Positions 34,108 through 44,726 of a stretch of 64,000 bases of DNA are shown one piece after another. Within the stretch, counting starts at the first letter, position 1, and every line of letters begins with the position of its first letter. A model generated the notes under the pieces. The model was given only the letters and a program-made list of their open reading frames with translations. It was not told the DNA's origin and ran no database searches. The DNA lies in contig CM028913.1 of NCBI GenBank assembly GCA_016801845.1, positions 1,958,501-2,022,500 of the forward strand, written 5' to 3'. The stretch is from Polydactylus sextarius. Lineage: Eukaryota; Chordata; Actinopteri; Polynemidae. The translations under genes were made by a program, and so were the position numbers.

Positions 34108-36549
34108 TTTTCCAAGTCAAAAGAATGGAGCTTGTACAAACAACATTTTTGGCTTTGAATACAACAGTTCAATGAAGTAAAACGAAAAAAAAGGTTGTGT
34201 AATTGAAATTGAAATTCGATGGTTATTCCACAGCTTTTGACAACTGAACAAATTCCATCTGCTGGTAAAGACTCTGCGTATGAATCAGTCAAAGCTCTGT
34301 AACAAACAAGAGGATTTTGAATATCGATTGTTTTTCCCCCAAGAAGTTCAAGTCAATTGAATCGGATTTAGCAGGAGTTTAAAACAAACACAACGGCTCT
34401 GCCACGGACACTGTACAAGTAAGAGAAAGCACTGATTAAAATCTGAAGTCATTGTTTATGCCAGTTCAGCTCAGTTGTATTCCTCACAGTAGCATAAGCA
34501 CATACACATACAGTAAACACAATAGATGAAGCACCCAGTCCAATAGAAAGCATCTTGTTGATCCACCTGATCAAATATGGAGAATACAACATCTGCTTTG
34601 AAAGCCTGTTTATGCTTAGAGTCAACAGTCCTTGTCCAGTCACAACAACCAATTAATGGCATTTTACAAGCTAACTGAATATTAGTCCCATATTTTAAGG
34701 AGAAAGTTAAATGTGACTGTACACTACTTAGATGAGTGTGATAGTGATCTGTCAGCACACTGAAGAAAGTGGTTCAACTATCATACTAACGTACAACATA
34801 CTAACATTAGTTTTAAATGAGTGAAATAGTACTGAATAATCACCAAATCGTCCTCACACAGTTCCTCTGACACTGTATTGTCCAAAGCTTATGTCTAAGC
34901 CCCACTGGTTTGGCAAAGGATTTTTATTGTTATTTATTTTTTTTTTTTTTTAGGGTTTGCATAGTTCATTCATTTATTCAAATTAACACAAGGCTGTCAT
35001 TTAGTGACTAGTGAAAATTTGGTTGAAAGGCTTCACGTATAGAATTTGTCTGCACACAGTTCTGGTGTTTCTTGGCTGCTGCTGTGAGCACAGTACATCT
35101 TCTAAATCCAACAAGCTCAGTTAGTAGAAAGTGTAAGGGTCATGTCAGTCATCAGAACAACAAATCTCCAATGTTTCAAGGTTTGACCCACATTTGTGGG
35201 AGAGGAAGGCAGGTGATAAACCGTAACTTTTCTCCTCTCTTCTCTTGTTCATTGTTGATGGTGAGAAAAAAAGACCGGCTTTTAAGTTACCAACAGGGGA
35301 TGAAGAAAAATCCATGGTGGGTCAGTTTGTGTGAGGTAACCTATTGGGATTTCAGATGTGCTGCGGTGAGTAAACCCCCTGCCGCAACCACCTCCACCAC
35401 TTCCACCACCTCCAGACAACCACTGAGACACTCACAAGGCTTTCATGATGATGAACAGTGAAGTGTCTAGACACACATTGTTAAAATGATCAGAGTTGCT
35501 GTGGTTGCACTCCAGGTGGGCAACATGAAAGAAGAATAAGAGATAAGGGCAAACACAAACCAGCATTTCCAAGTCTGGAGGGGAAGGAAATAATATACAG
35601 CACATATATAACACTTTTCCAAGGTCTCTGTGTAATAAAATTCATATAATGGTGTTATACACTGTGTGCAGATTTTATTTCTGCAGGGAGAGGAGGACGT
35701 GTCTTTTTATTGTTTGTTACTTTGATTTAGGTGAGCATGCGTACTTTATCAGACTGCTCAGAGCTCTTACAGCATTTTACAGAAACTTGATTTGTGGACC
35801 ATAATTATCTCATTTGCATTCATTTATGGCCCATAAAAATAGGCAGATTGAATCCATTGCAATCTGCTTCACTGTGCTCATCTTGTGCAGGAAGGACAGC
35901 AAACCTTCACCCAATCAGAATTTAAATTAGCATCTTCAGCAGAATGTTATCAAAATTTTGGAAGCATAAAAAGGATGTTATTTGCTTGGGGATTTGTCTA
36001 GGACAATCAAAAAGCAATTTACTGTGTGTATGCTGACCATATATATGTTTTTGTTTTATTTTCTTGAATAGCTAAAAACTCTCCTATCTATAATTTTAAT
36101 ACTTAGGGATGAATTTGAAGTGGCACTTCTCCATCTTTAGGTAATTATATACATACTGAGATGAAGACTTAATATACATCTATTTCCATTCATGTGACTG
36201 TCCTAAAATTCAGTGTTTGATTAACGTTATTTCTTCAAAACAGTCTAAAGCATTGTATTTTTTCTATTTTAATATGAATCAAGGCCTAAAACAGACCGAG
36301 ATTACACATTCACTCCTCCAGGTCACCTTCAAATCAGTCGGGCTGGCCCATCACTTCTGCCCCCTGATAGTATTTGTTTAACGGGAGATTTGCCCAGCAA
36401 AGGCATATGCAGATGATAAAGATGGCACAGAGGATGATAACTAACTTCCACTGAAGCCTGTAACTGTGCAGAATATTGTAGGGATGGTTTATTTATAATT
36501 TATGGGAGTGAGTCACTCCTATGTTTCCAGTGTGACCTTTTGTTACACC
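34108..36549. other. No gene seen; complex segment near 35.7-36.0 kb
   Basis: T-rich run at 34937-34952. The 129-codon frame at 35072-35461 begins at TTG and its C-terminal threonine run is a CCACCACTT-type imperfect repeat (35387-35420). About 35740-36010 is repeat-poor with an octamer-like ATTTGCAT (35812-35819) and AT-rich homeobox-like words. Confidence 0.45.
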
Positions 36550-36586
36550 AAATGTATCCTGGCACCAGAGTTGCCAGGATACATTT
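36550..36586. repeat. 15-bp perfect hairpin with 7-base loop
   Basis: Arms 36550-36564 (aaatgtatcctggca) and 36572-36586 are exact reverse complements around 'ccagagt'. Confidence 0.9.
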
Positions 36587-37287
36587 TCTACAGTGGATAC
36601 AAAGAGAGAATGACAAGAGATGGAATCATTAGGAGTGATTATTTTCTCATTCCCACATGTGTGTAAAGTACCTGCTAGTTTCATTCAAAGCCACTGTTTG
36701 GTTCAGTCAAAAACATCCGTCCTCCATCACCAATGAGTCACCATGACAGACTGTTAACTGTGTTAACTTTTAAGCAAAGTTTAGACAGATTGCTGTAATT
36801 ATTATCATTATTTTGTTCTATGTTTGTTGATGATTTCTTTTTCACGAAGAAAAGATATGTTACATTTTTCATTATTTATGAGAAAAGAGGACAAATGACA
36901 ACTGAACTTACAGATTACAAACATGTAAACCCCACGTGTGGACATGTAAACAGTCTTTTAAACTACCCTCATGACAGACAAGAACAAATAGGTTGCCAAT
37001 ATAAACACTGTAGTCTCTGTGGAGTGGAGCCTCTGTATATGACTATACAGATAAATAAATAGGCTGTTTTGCAAAGGACAATGAAATAAACTAGAGCTGA
37101 ACTAATATGTGCCAAATCAGTTGAATGAGACAAAGACAACAAGACAAACCAACTATTTCATAAACAACTCAGCTGATGTTTTACACAACACAATGACTTC
37201 TAAGACGCACCAGACTCTCAATACATCTACAAGGTTTTGTTGGGGTTTGTTGCTGGCCACTAGTTATGGATGTAATGTTGTGTTTTA
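36587..37287. other. No gene seen
   Basis: Unclassified AT-rich sequence. Open frames at 36820-37062 and 37109-37357 lack domains; the second runs into the TA repeat. Confidence 0.5.
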
Positions 37288-37335
37288 CATATATATATAT
37301 ATATATATATACATATATACACATATATACATATA
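37288..37335. repeat. (AT)n tract, left border of the RLE fragment
   Basis: An AT array interrupted by a few C (acatatataca-type units) ends where the retrotransposon fragment begins. Confidence 0.92.
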
Positions 37336-37697
37336 CAGTCTGCAAAGATGCCCCTGAGACAGTCCAGCACATAGTGGCAGGGTGTAAGATGCAGGTCAGT
37401 GTACACTGAGAGGCACAACCAGGTAGCTGAAATAGTGTACAGGAACATCTGTACCCAATATGGAATAGAAGTACCCAAATCCCAATGGGCTGTGCCACAG
37501 AAGGTGGCTGAGAACAACAGTACCAAGGTTCTGTGGGACTTCAGCTTCCAGACTGACAAACAGCTCCTGGCTAACCAACCGGACATAGTGGTGATAGATG
37601 TGGCGATACCAGCTGACACCAACATCAGAAAGAAGGAACACGAAAAGGTTGAAAGGGTACCAAGGGTTGAAAGAACAGCTGGAACAGATGTGGAAGG

Positions 37698-37699
<2 letters not shown>
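37336..37699 (+). mobile_element. RLE-type non-LTR retrotransposon fragment (Rex6/Dong-like)
   Basis: From 37339: VCKDAPETVQHIVAGCKM, the C...H...C zinc-knuckle end that precedes the endonuclease in these elements. After a frame change, ERHNQVAEIVYRNIC (from 37408), KVLWDF, QTDKQLLANQPDIVV, IDVAIPADTNIRKKEHEK. The RHN, PD and D motifs are those of the restriction-like endonuclease. In intact relatives about a dozen residues separate PD from the next acidic residue; here PDIVVID leaves three, so part of the active site is deleted in frame. One extra G in the 'aggg' after EKVE shifts the frame; the YQGL-K-QLEQMWK-like continuation is readable only in the next frame. Known of the family: the nuclease nicks target DNA for reverse transcription. 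Both ends stop at TA repeats. Naming as Rex6/Dong is inference. Reverse open frames at 37181-37701 are shadows. Confidence 0.8.

Positions 37700-37743
<44 letters not shown>
37700..37743. repeat. (TA)22 tract, right border of the RLE fragment
   Basis: Pure TA array starting right after 'tggaaggtca'. Confidence 0.95.
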
Positions 37744-37746
<3 letters not shown>

Positions 37747-40700
37747 CAGAGTATTATTTGTATAACTATATCACTTATCACTGGTACAGGAACCAGTGTT
37801 AAAAATTGCAATTTGTTTGCTATTTCAAAATAAGTACATACTGAAATAAGTTTGATTTTAATTTGACAATACAGACAACACATACTCACTCATTTAAATC
37901 TGAGGCTGTCGTGATTGACTGGTTGACAGCAGAGAATGATGGACAAATGAGGTCCCAACAGGTTCAACTAATAATAAATTGTAATTCCAACCTTATTATT
38001 TACTGCTGGCTTTACATTGTGTAGAGGAACTTTAATGAGTAGATGTGCCCTTCCTCCATTATTATGAGCCCAATCTATTCAAGCATTACATCCATAATGG
38101 ACAAATCTGCAGCTCATGGATTATATCTGTTGTTATTGTTCAGGGGCTAAGCAGGAAGTTAGATGGTGTTTCTGCAGTGAGCTGGAAGGTAAAGGGCAAA
38201 ACACACCAGCAGCATATGACTGACATCAAAACACCTACGCCCATTGTTTTCTGTCTTTGCCCAAACACTGTTTGTGACTTTACAAGTATCATTGCAGGCT
38301 GATGCAACCCACCAGCAATTTTATCCCATTCTCTCACTGGTTTGGCACATTCCAGCTACTGTACCTTGACTACCTCCTGATATAATATGAATGGCGTGCT
38401 CTTTGCAGAAATTTCTTAATCATGGTTTTGTAATTACAGCCTTTTCTAAGGAAAAGTAAAAGTAAAAAGAATGACATGTAAAATGACCCACTTCTTTTAT
38501 GCTCTTGTGTAATGGGCTACAGCCTCTAGATAGTGCCAGTGACAATCTGACTAACTTTACAATCTTGATATCCTGGTTATCTGGGTTTCTACTGAAACTC
38601 TGGAGTTGTTTAAGAGATGTGTATTCCTTTATGAATCGAATGCTTTCTGATGGCTAATACCCAGTTTGTCTCAGCTTATTGTTTATCTGCCCAGACCACA
38701 GATTCACAGTTTTTGTTCACTCTCACCACCCTCATGGTGTTATTTTCAATAGCAGCAGGCAATTGTTGTCAGACACAAGCCTTTAAAATCCACTGTACAC
38801 TACCTGCTCAGCACCAACTAGCAGCCACACATAGTTAACGAGTAGCTGGTGAACATAATGGGTAATTTAGCAGCTAAATAGCCACGTATATCATTGAAAG
38901 ACAACTCACAAAAATAACCCGAAAGAGACCAAAAGCAAAGATAAAAGAAAGTGAAATAAGCTGACTAACATAGACACCAGAACAAAAGAATGATAATGCT
39001 GCTCTATTACTGCAGATAATCACCTGTCACCATAGTGGCCAAACAAGTCAAACAAACTTTAACCTTCCATTAAGTACAGCCAGGTTTCCACTGCCAAAAA
39101 TTAAACACACTGCAGCTACTATGCAAAGGTATTGCACAAATAAGTAATTAATGACACAGAAACTGTGGACATTGTCATAACTGATAATTCTATTTCAGAA
39201 AAAAAAAAAAAAAATCATGAAATACTGTGTAATGATAGAGGTTATTATCTTATGTGTCTAAGTATGACTCTTATAGCTATATTTTAATCAGCTAAATATA
39301 AATCATTATAATGATTAAGCTTTGCCTTCTGGACACGGATGTGTTCAATTTTACATTATCCCTGTTAAATTCTGACAGTGTTGTGACTGTGATTGTGGCC
39401 CCAGCACAGTGGTAGTGAAGTCAAGTCTTTAAGCTTCACCCCAGCCACATTTTCACCTCAGTGAAACATTTTTTATATCAACTCTACTCCTTCCATGTTT
39501 GAGTACCTACACAAGGTTATCATTACAGCTTATCCTGTGTGGTCATATTCACAGTACATTCTGTGGACATCTGGTCAGTAGTTAATGTCACATTTTATCT
39601 TGGACCAAAACAGACTGTCAAAGCAGCAGACAGGCATCACTCTCCTGAGGCTCTTAGACTCACTGTCAGCATTCAAACTGCTGCTTTCATCACACTATGT
39701 ACTCCTCAACATCACCTCATGCTGGGCTTTTTCAATTATATTTGATGGTAGTGATCTAGTTGTGATTTTGAATTATCCATTGTTGCCCCTCTTTATCTAA
39801 CATCTCTTCTGTCACTCACCTCTTGTCAGATCCTCAGCTGAAGAACGACCTGTCCTCTAATTGCTTCATATTTTCAATTCCTAGTAATGAAATAACTGTT
39901 GGGCAATGAATGGATCTTAAGCCCTGCCTCTCCTCCCCTAATACCCTGTCACTACTGCCCACCCTCCACAAAGCCTGTGATGGAACATCTGTAAGGATGG
40001 ATTTAGCTTCACTGATAATTTTCTTAATTAAACCACACAATATTTAATTAAGAGCCACTGTGGTTTAAATAACAGATTTTTTTCCCTGTCTCTCTCTCTT
40101 TCTCCAGGGTTGGATCTGCTGTCTTTCTGCCTGGTAAAAACTCTGCTGCTGAATGTCGATCCTGATCTTACGTTGATCTCTCTATTATATAAATTATTAT
40201 ATGCCTGAATAAACAATAGAAACAATGACTCATCATCAAAGCTGAATCGAAAAATCAGAACATCAAAACAGTTTGCTGTTAGCAGCCAGCTGGAGGTGGT
40301 ATTACAGTTGACTTTACATTCACGCATATTTGTAACTGACAGAACTGAAGAACTGCATAAATAGGGACCTTCAAGACTGAATTCTGGAACTGAATTAGCA
40401 AGCTACAATTAGCTAGCAATCAGCACCAGGGTTAACCAGGGAGTTAATGGAGAAAAAGCTAAAGATATCCACAAAGTAGATAGCTGGCACAGACACCTAA
40501 TATTCAGGACTGGATGTGAGACTACAGGATGAATGAATGTTTGAATATTTGCATTGAAAGCACAAAAAACTGTTGTCACAGCTGCACATCATGACAAGGT
40601 TAAAGGGAGATATGTCACGTTTTTTAGTTTATGTGAGCAGTATCTTTGTTTATAGTAGATAAAGATAATCAGTTTTATAGCCTTGGGGCATTACTGTACT

Positions 40701-41740
40701 CAACATCATGTTTATGAGTTCAATTGGTTATGACCTATGATCTATTGTGCATTCCTGACATTGTTTTCCAGAGGGGGGTGGGGTGTCAAGGGATCACCAA
40801 ACACATCAGGACAAACGTTAATGCTCACAGAAAATCCAGCCAATAATTGTATTTATTCTTTTTTTCCTTCACAAAAGTTCAAAAATATTGCTGGAAGGTG
40901 CTGCAAAAAATTAAAGTTTTCTCCTCCGGGAAGAATGCATATTGTTGGTAAATGTCATGATACCTTGTTTTTGAGTTGTGACATTTCTTGTGTTAAATTG
41001 TTCATGTTGTTCCAGTAGCTGAAAAGAAATCTACATGTTGGTTGAGTCCAAAGCACAACACCTGACATATCAACTTAAAGGGTGGTAATGGCAGATGTTT
41101 TATACTGATTCAGCAGATGTAGAACATCATTAGGATTCAGGTGGAGTCATGTTTCTGTCTACCTGCTGAATTTTAAGGCCGTGAGCTTTGCAAATCTACA
41201 GATTATTGTGACAGTCCCTGGGTTTAGCTCCAAAAATAATCCTGAATTCTCTTCAACTCAGCAGTATCTTTTATTAGATGCTCCCTATATGCCTACATGT
41301 ATTTTACAATTATGTCCAACACATGCAGATTTTCAGTTCTAAATTTAAAATATTCAAAACTAAACCGACATTAGCCTTCAGAAAGTTCCATTGAAAGTCA
41401 CAGGAGACATTAAATGACCAATAAATTGTCCTTGAGATGTAAAACTGGTGTTCAATATTCACTCTTAGATTTAGCTTTGTCTCCACCAATTCCTGAAGGA
41501 AATATCAGGCCCTGCAGCTGCTAAATGCTCAACTAGCGTGAGTTACAAACTGTATTCGTCTGCTGGTTTGTCACAGTTTTTTAAAACAGCTACATGTTGC
41601 TGCCAGCAACAGGACTGATGAGAGCAGAGATTTAGAGCTGGAGAACCTAAACAGTGAGCTAAAGAAGGCTAAAAAACAGCAGCATATACAGCACTTTTCT
41701 AGTCTTTGTGATGATTTTGTGATATACTACAGACCACATT
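37744..41740. other. Long gene-free stretch
   Basis: An A16-type run lies near 39199-39214. Open frames of 60-99 codons (38045-38337, 39539-39800, 40028-40327, 40737-41018) have no recognisable domain. No transposon end or RNA gene was recognised. Confidence 0.5.
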
Positions 41741-41773
41741 CAACCCCCTATCCCCCCACCCCGCCCCCCTGCC

Positions 41774-41774
<1 letters not shown>
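41741..41774. repeat. C-rich tract before AC array
   Basis: Runs of C separated by single A, T or G ('ccccctatccccccacc'). Composition is unusual for this AT-rich window. Confidence 0.85.

Positions 41775-41821
<47 letters not shown>
41775..41821. repeat. (AC)23 microsatellite
   Basis: Pure AC array, the longest AC tract in the window. Confidence 0.95.
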
Positions 41822-41823
<2 letters not shown>

Positions 41824-42020
41824 GCCTCTGTATGTTTCAGCCATTAGACATTCACACACCATTAGACTAGTAATCAAGGGAAATTTGGGGTTGAGTATCT
41901 TGCCCGAAGACACAACATGTCAACTGGAGAAGATGAGAATGGAACCACCGCCTGAGCCACAGTCACCTCCTCTGTCCTACATGTTGCAGCTTCAGAACAG
42001 AAGTTTGGTGGAAACATCAA
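41822..42020 (+). repeat. Dispersed teleost repeat, family D
   Basis: 'cacaccattagactagtaat', 'aaatttggggttgagtatct', 'tgcccgaagacacaacatgt' and 'cctgagccacagtcacctcc' match a common fish repeat (CAATTTGGGGTTCAGTGTCTTGCCCAAGGACAC...GAACCACCG...CTGAGCCACAGCCGCC). About 30 bases of the consensus are missing between the GAACCACCG and CTGAGCCACAG blocks. The 67-codon open frame here is repeat-derived. Confidence 0.75.
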
Positions 42021-43513
42021 CATAAACCACACCCACACTGAAAATATAATACTATAGCAATATGGTTTTGTAATAGTTTGGTGACCATCTGTAAAAGTGT
42101 CAATCGTCTAAGTCTCAAACCAGTTCTGCATTTTTTATTAAAGCAACGCAGGTTCAGGAGATGTTCATGTAACAGATGTGACACTCACAGCTCCCACACA
42201 TACATCCTCCTCCTGTAGAAAGAAGTAGCAGCTCCAGATATGAAGTTAATTAAACTGCCAATCCCAGAGAGGACCATGACAGCGAGCGAGGACCTGTGCC
42301 TGGATTAGAACAGAGGAGTGGCGTGTTGGTGGTAGGGGTGAAGCAATCTGCAGTGTGTCATTAATTCTATTCAGGGACTAAATATAAATATATAAAATGT
42401 TTTATCACATGTTCTTCAGGTATTTGTGGGGATATGTGAATCACATGTAGTGTATTTATGTCACAGCATCAGTTAAATTGGCTTCAGAAGAAAGAGAAAA
42501 AGCCTTTCATGGTATATTTCAGTAAGATGGAAATGTGGAAGAGTCATCCATCAGCCTGGCAGCACAGAGATTTCACATTGTAGCAAGAAGCAGAAACTCT
42601 TTTCCTCCAATCCTGACAGTTAAACCTGCACTTTGCTTTACTTTTCATTACCCTTTTCATTTGCACCTAATGGTCATCCTTTTTATCAGCTGTGAACGAA
42701 TGCATTATTCAGACTAATAAGAAATAGTGCTTTTATTTTTGACCTTTGACCTGTGGGAGCTGAGGGAGTTGGTCAGGAGGGAAATCAATGCTGATAAAAG
42801 AAAATGACAACTGAAACCCAGCAAGCAAATAACATCAGTCTATCAAAATGTCATTCTAGAAACAGACTGCTTTCACTGCACATATTGACAAATGCAGCTG
42901 GTCATGTGTGGACAAAAACGTGATAGAGCAGCACTGGTATCAACTGGGGAACGTTCTCCAGTGGCTCGCTCAGTAACAATGGTTTTCCAAAGGCCCTCTC
43001 TCAGCAGGGCACGGAACAAGGCGAGGAGAGAAAGATATGTGAGAGAACCAGGCAACAGGGAATATCCATTTTGCCGCTCAAATAGGATCTGCTTTTGTTA
43101 AAATGAAATCAGTTTGATCACTCCATTTCTCAACACAAATGAATGATTTCTTGCTGTGTCTACGGTTTCACTCTGTCACTAGGCTGAATTTTCTATCACT
43201 AACATGACCAAAAAAAAATAAAAAATCACGACTCTGCTCTGAGTTGAGTTTCTCTGCCTTTTATCAAGAAGAGACATGGACAAAGTTTGCCTGGGGCCAT
43301 GAACATAGTGACAAGAGATAGGAAACTACTCACCATTACTAATATTAACTGGTGCTCCTCTGGCTGTTTTAATAATTTCCGAGGTATTCTTAACATCATA
43401 ATTGCTTTCTTAATCCACGAATGTACCATGTCCATAATTTATGAGAGCATCATTTCATAAAACTTCTACCACAAATTATACGCTAAATACTGATTTCATA
43501 TACAGCTATTTAT
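42021..43513. other. No gene seen
   Basis: A near-palindrome 'ctggggaacgttctccag' lies at about 42946-42963. Open frames on both strands at 42873-43101 overlap and lack a recognisable domain. Confidence 0.45.
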
Positions 43514-44726
43514 TTAAACGGGAACTCCAGCACATTTGAATCTGTAGTCTACTGCTGTAAATCTTTGAGTAACGTTAGTTGGCAAAAACTGAAACAAATC
43601 GGTGGCATCATGGTAGCATCGAGCCTGGCCAGGCAGCCAATAAGCTAAGTGATCCGGGCACATTTCTAACGTCAAAGTAAACAGTGTTTTTGTGTCATTA
43701 AAAGAGGCTGAACATCTCTCTCTAAGCCCCAACCAGGAGACTTACCAACATAACAATATGTCTATTTAACTGTATAGTGTAGTGGTAAAGAAACGGTGGA
43801 AAACAAGTGTTTAATCAGGATGTCCCATACCGCTGTTGATTTCCACTGCCAGATCAAAAGAGTCAATTGTCAAACTCATAATGTTGAATGAATGAAATGA
43901 ATGAATGGATACTTTATTGATCCCAGAGGGAAATTAAGGCATCCAGTAGCTTACACAAAAAACAGTAAGGAAAAGAATAAAAACACCAACAGAATGAGAA
44001 AGTGACGTAGTAAAGGCGATGGTCGAATATAAAGTATAAAGTATAAAAAATATAAAATATAAGCAGAGCAGTAATTACAGAGTACACAAAGAGAAAAGTA
44101 TCAATATGTTATGTATCATATGTTATTTCCTCAAAAACTATGGTCGGGCACTAACATTATAAATAAGCATGTAACAACATGAAAACATCATCTTTGTCTC
44201 TTATAATTTAGGCCTATAACATTTCAGCTAGCTTACATATTCTGTACTTACTCAGTGGATGTCTGTCCATTCGGCCCTTCGATAATTGACTGTTTTTGAC
44301 ATCTTGGTTAAACACTTGATTTCTACTGTTTCTTTACCACTACTGAGTTAAACAGACATAGTGTTATATTGGTAAGGCTCCTGGCTGCGTTGCATGAGGC
44401 TTAAAAAGAGATGTTCATCCTCTTTAGTGACACAAAAACACTGTTTACTTTGACGTTAGAAATCTGCTTAGATCACTTCCATGTTGTTGCACACTCATTT
44501 GTAATGCTGAAATGCTCGCCCATGGTTGTCAAGGAAATAACATTGCAAGTTTGACTATTGACTATTTTGGACTTTCACACAGCAGAAATCAACAGTGACA
44601 TGTTCACCGCTACTGCCACATCACCACTAACGTAGCACCAATTTGTTTCATTTTTTGGCAACTGACATTACTCAATGGCTTATAACAGTGGAATATAGGT
44701 TCAAATGTGCCAGAGTTCCCCGTTAA
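43514..44726. mobile_element. Long-inverted-repeat element flanked by TTAA
   Basis: The left arm from 43518 (acgggaactccagcacattt) and the right arm ending at 44722 (minus strand cggggaactctggcacattt) are diverged reverse complements. Further matching pairs include 'gtgtcattaaaagaggctga' near 43695 against 'tcatcctctttagtgacac' near 44418, and 'gtaaagaaacggt' near 43788 against 'ctgtttctttaccac' near 44327. Arms run about 340 bases on the left and 440 on the right, with indels, at roughly 80% identity over the outer 100 bases by eye. TTAA lies directly outside both ends (43514-43517, 44723-44726), the target of piggyBac-type transposons. No transposase frame is present. The middle holds an unrelated LINE tail. 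It is probably non-autonomous; superfamily is inference. Confidence 0.75.
43884..44140 (-). mobile_element. LINE 3' end, antisense, nested between the arms
   Basis: A (TGAA)n stretch (43884-43908) followed by 'ggatactttattgatcccag' and 'agggaaattaagg' is the antisense of a fish LINE terminus (CCTTAATTTCCC...GGGATCAATAAAGTATCC plus a TTCA-type tail). The A-rich sequence after it (repeated AAAGTAT/AAAATAT words at 44030-44062) may be its body. It splits the inverted-repeat element and so inserted later, unless it was part of the element's original core. Confidence 0.65.

Noticed and set aside
35072..35461. Plus-strand frame of 129 codons
   Set aside because: Starts at TTG; the first ATG is far inside; the threonine run comes from a CCACCACTT-type repeat; no domain.
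37181..37701. Several reverse frames of 101-121 codons
   Set aside because: They are the antisense of the RLE retrotransposon fragment and the flanking TA repeat.
42946..42963. Near-palindrome with a GAA..TTC core considered as a heat-shock or steroid response element
   Set aside because: Only a dimeric half match and no promoter context; too weak to call.
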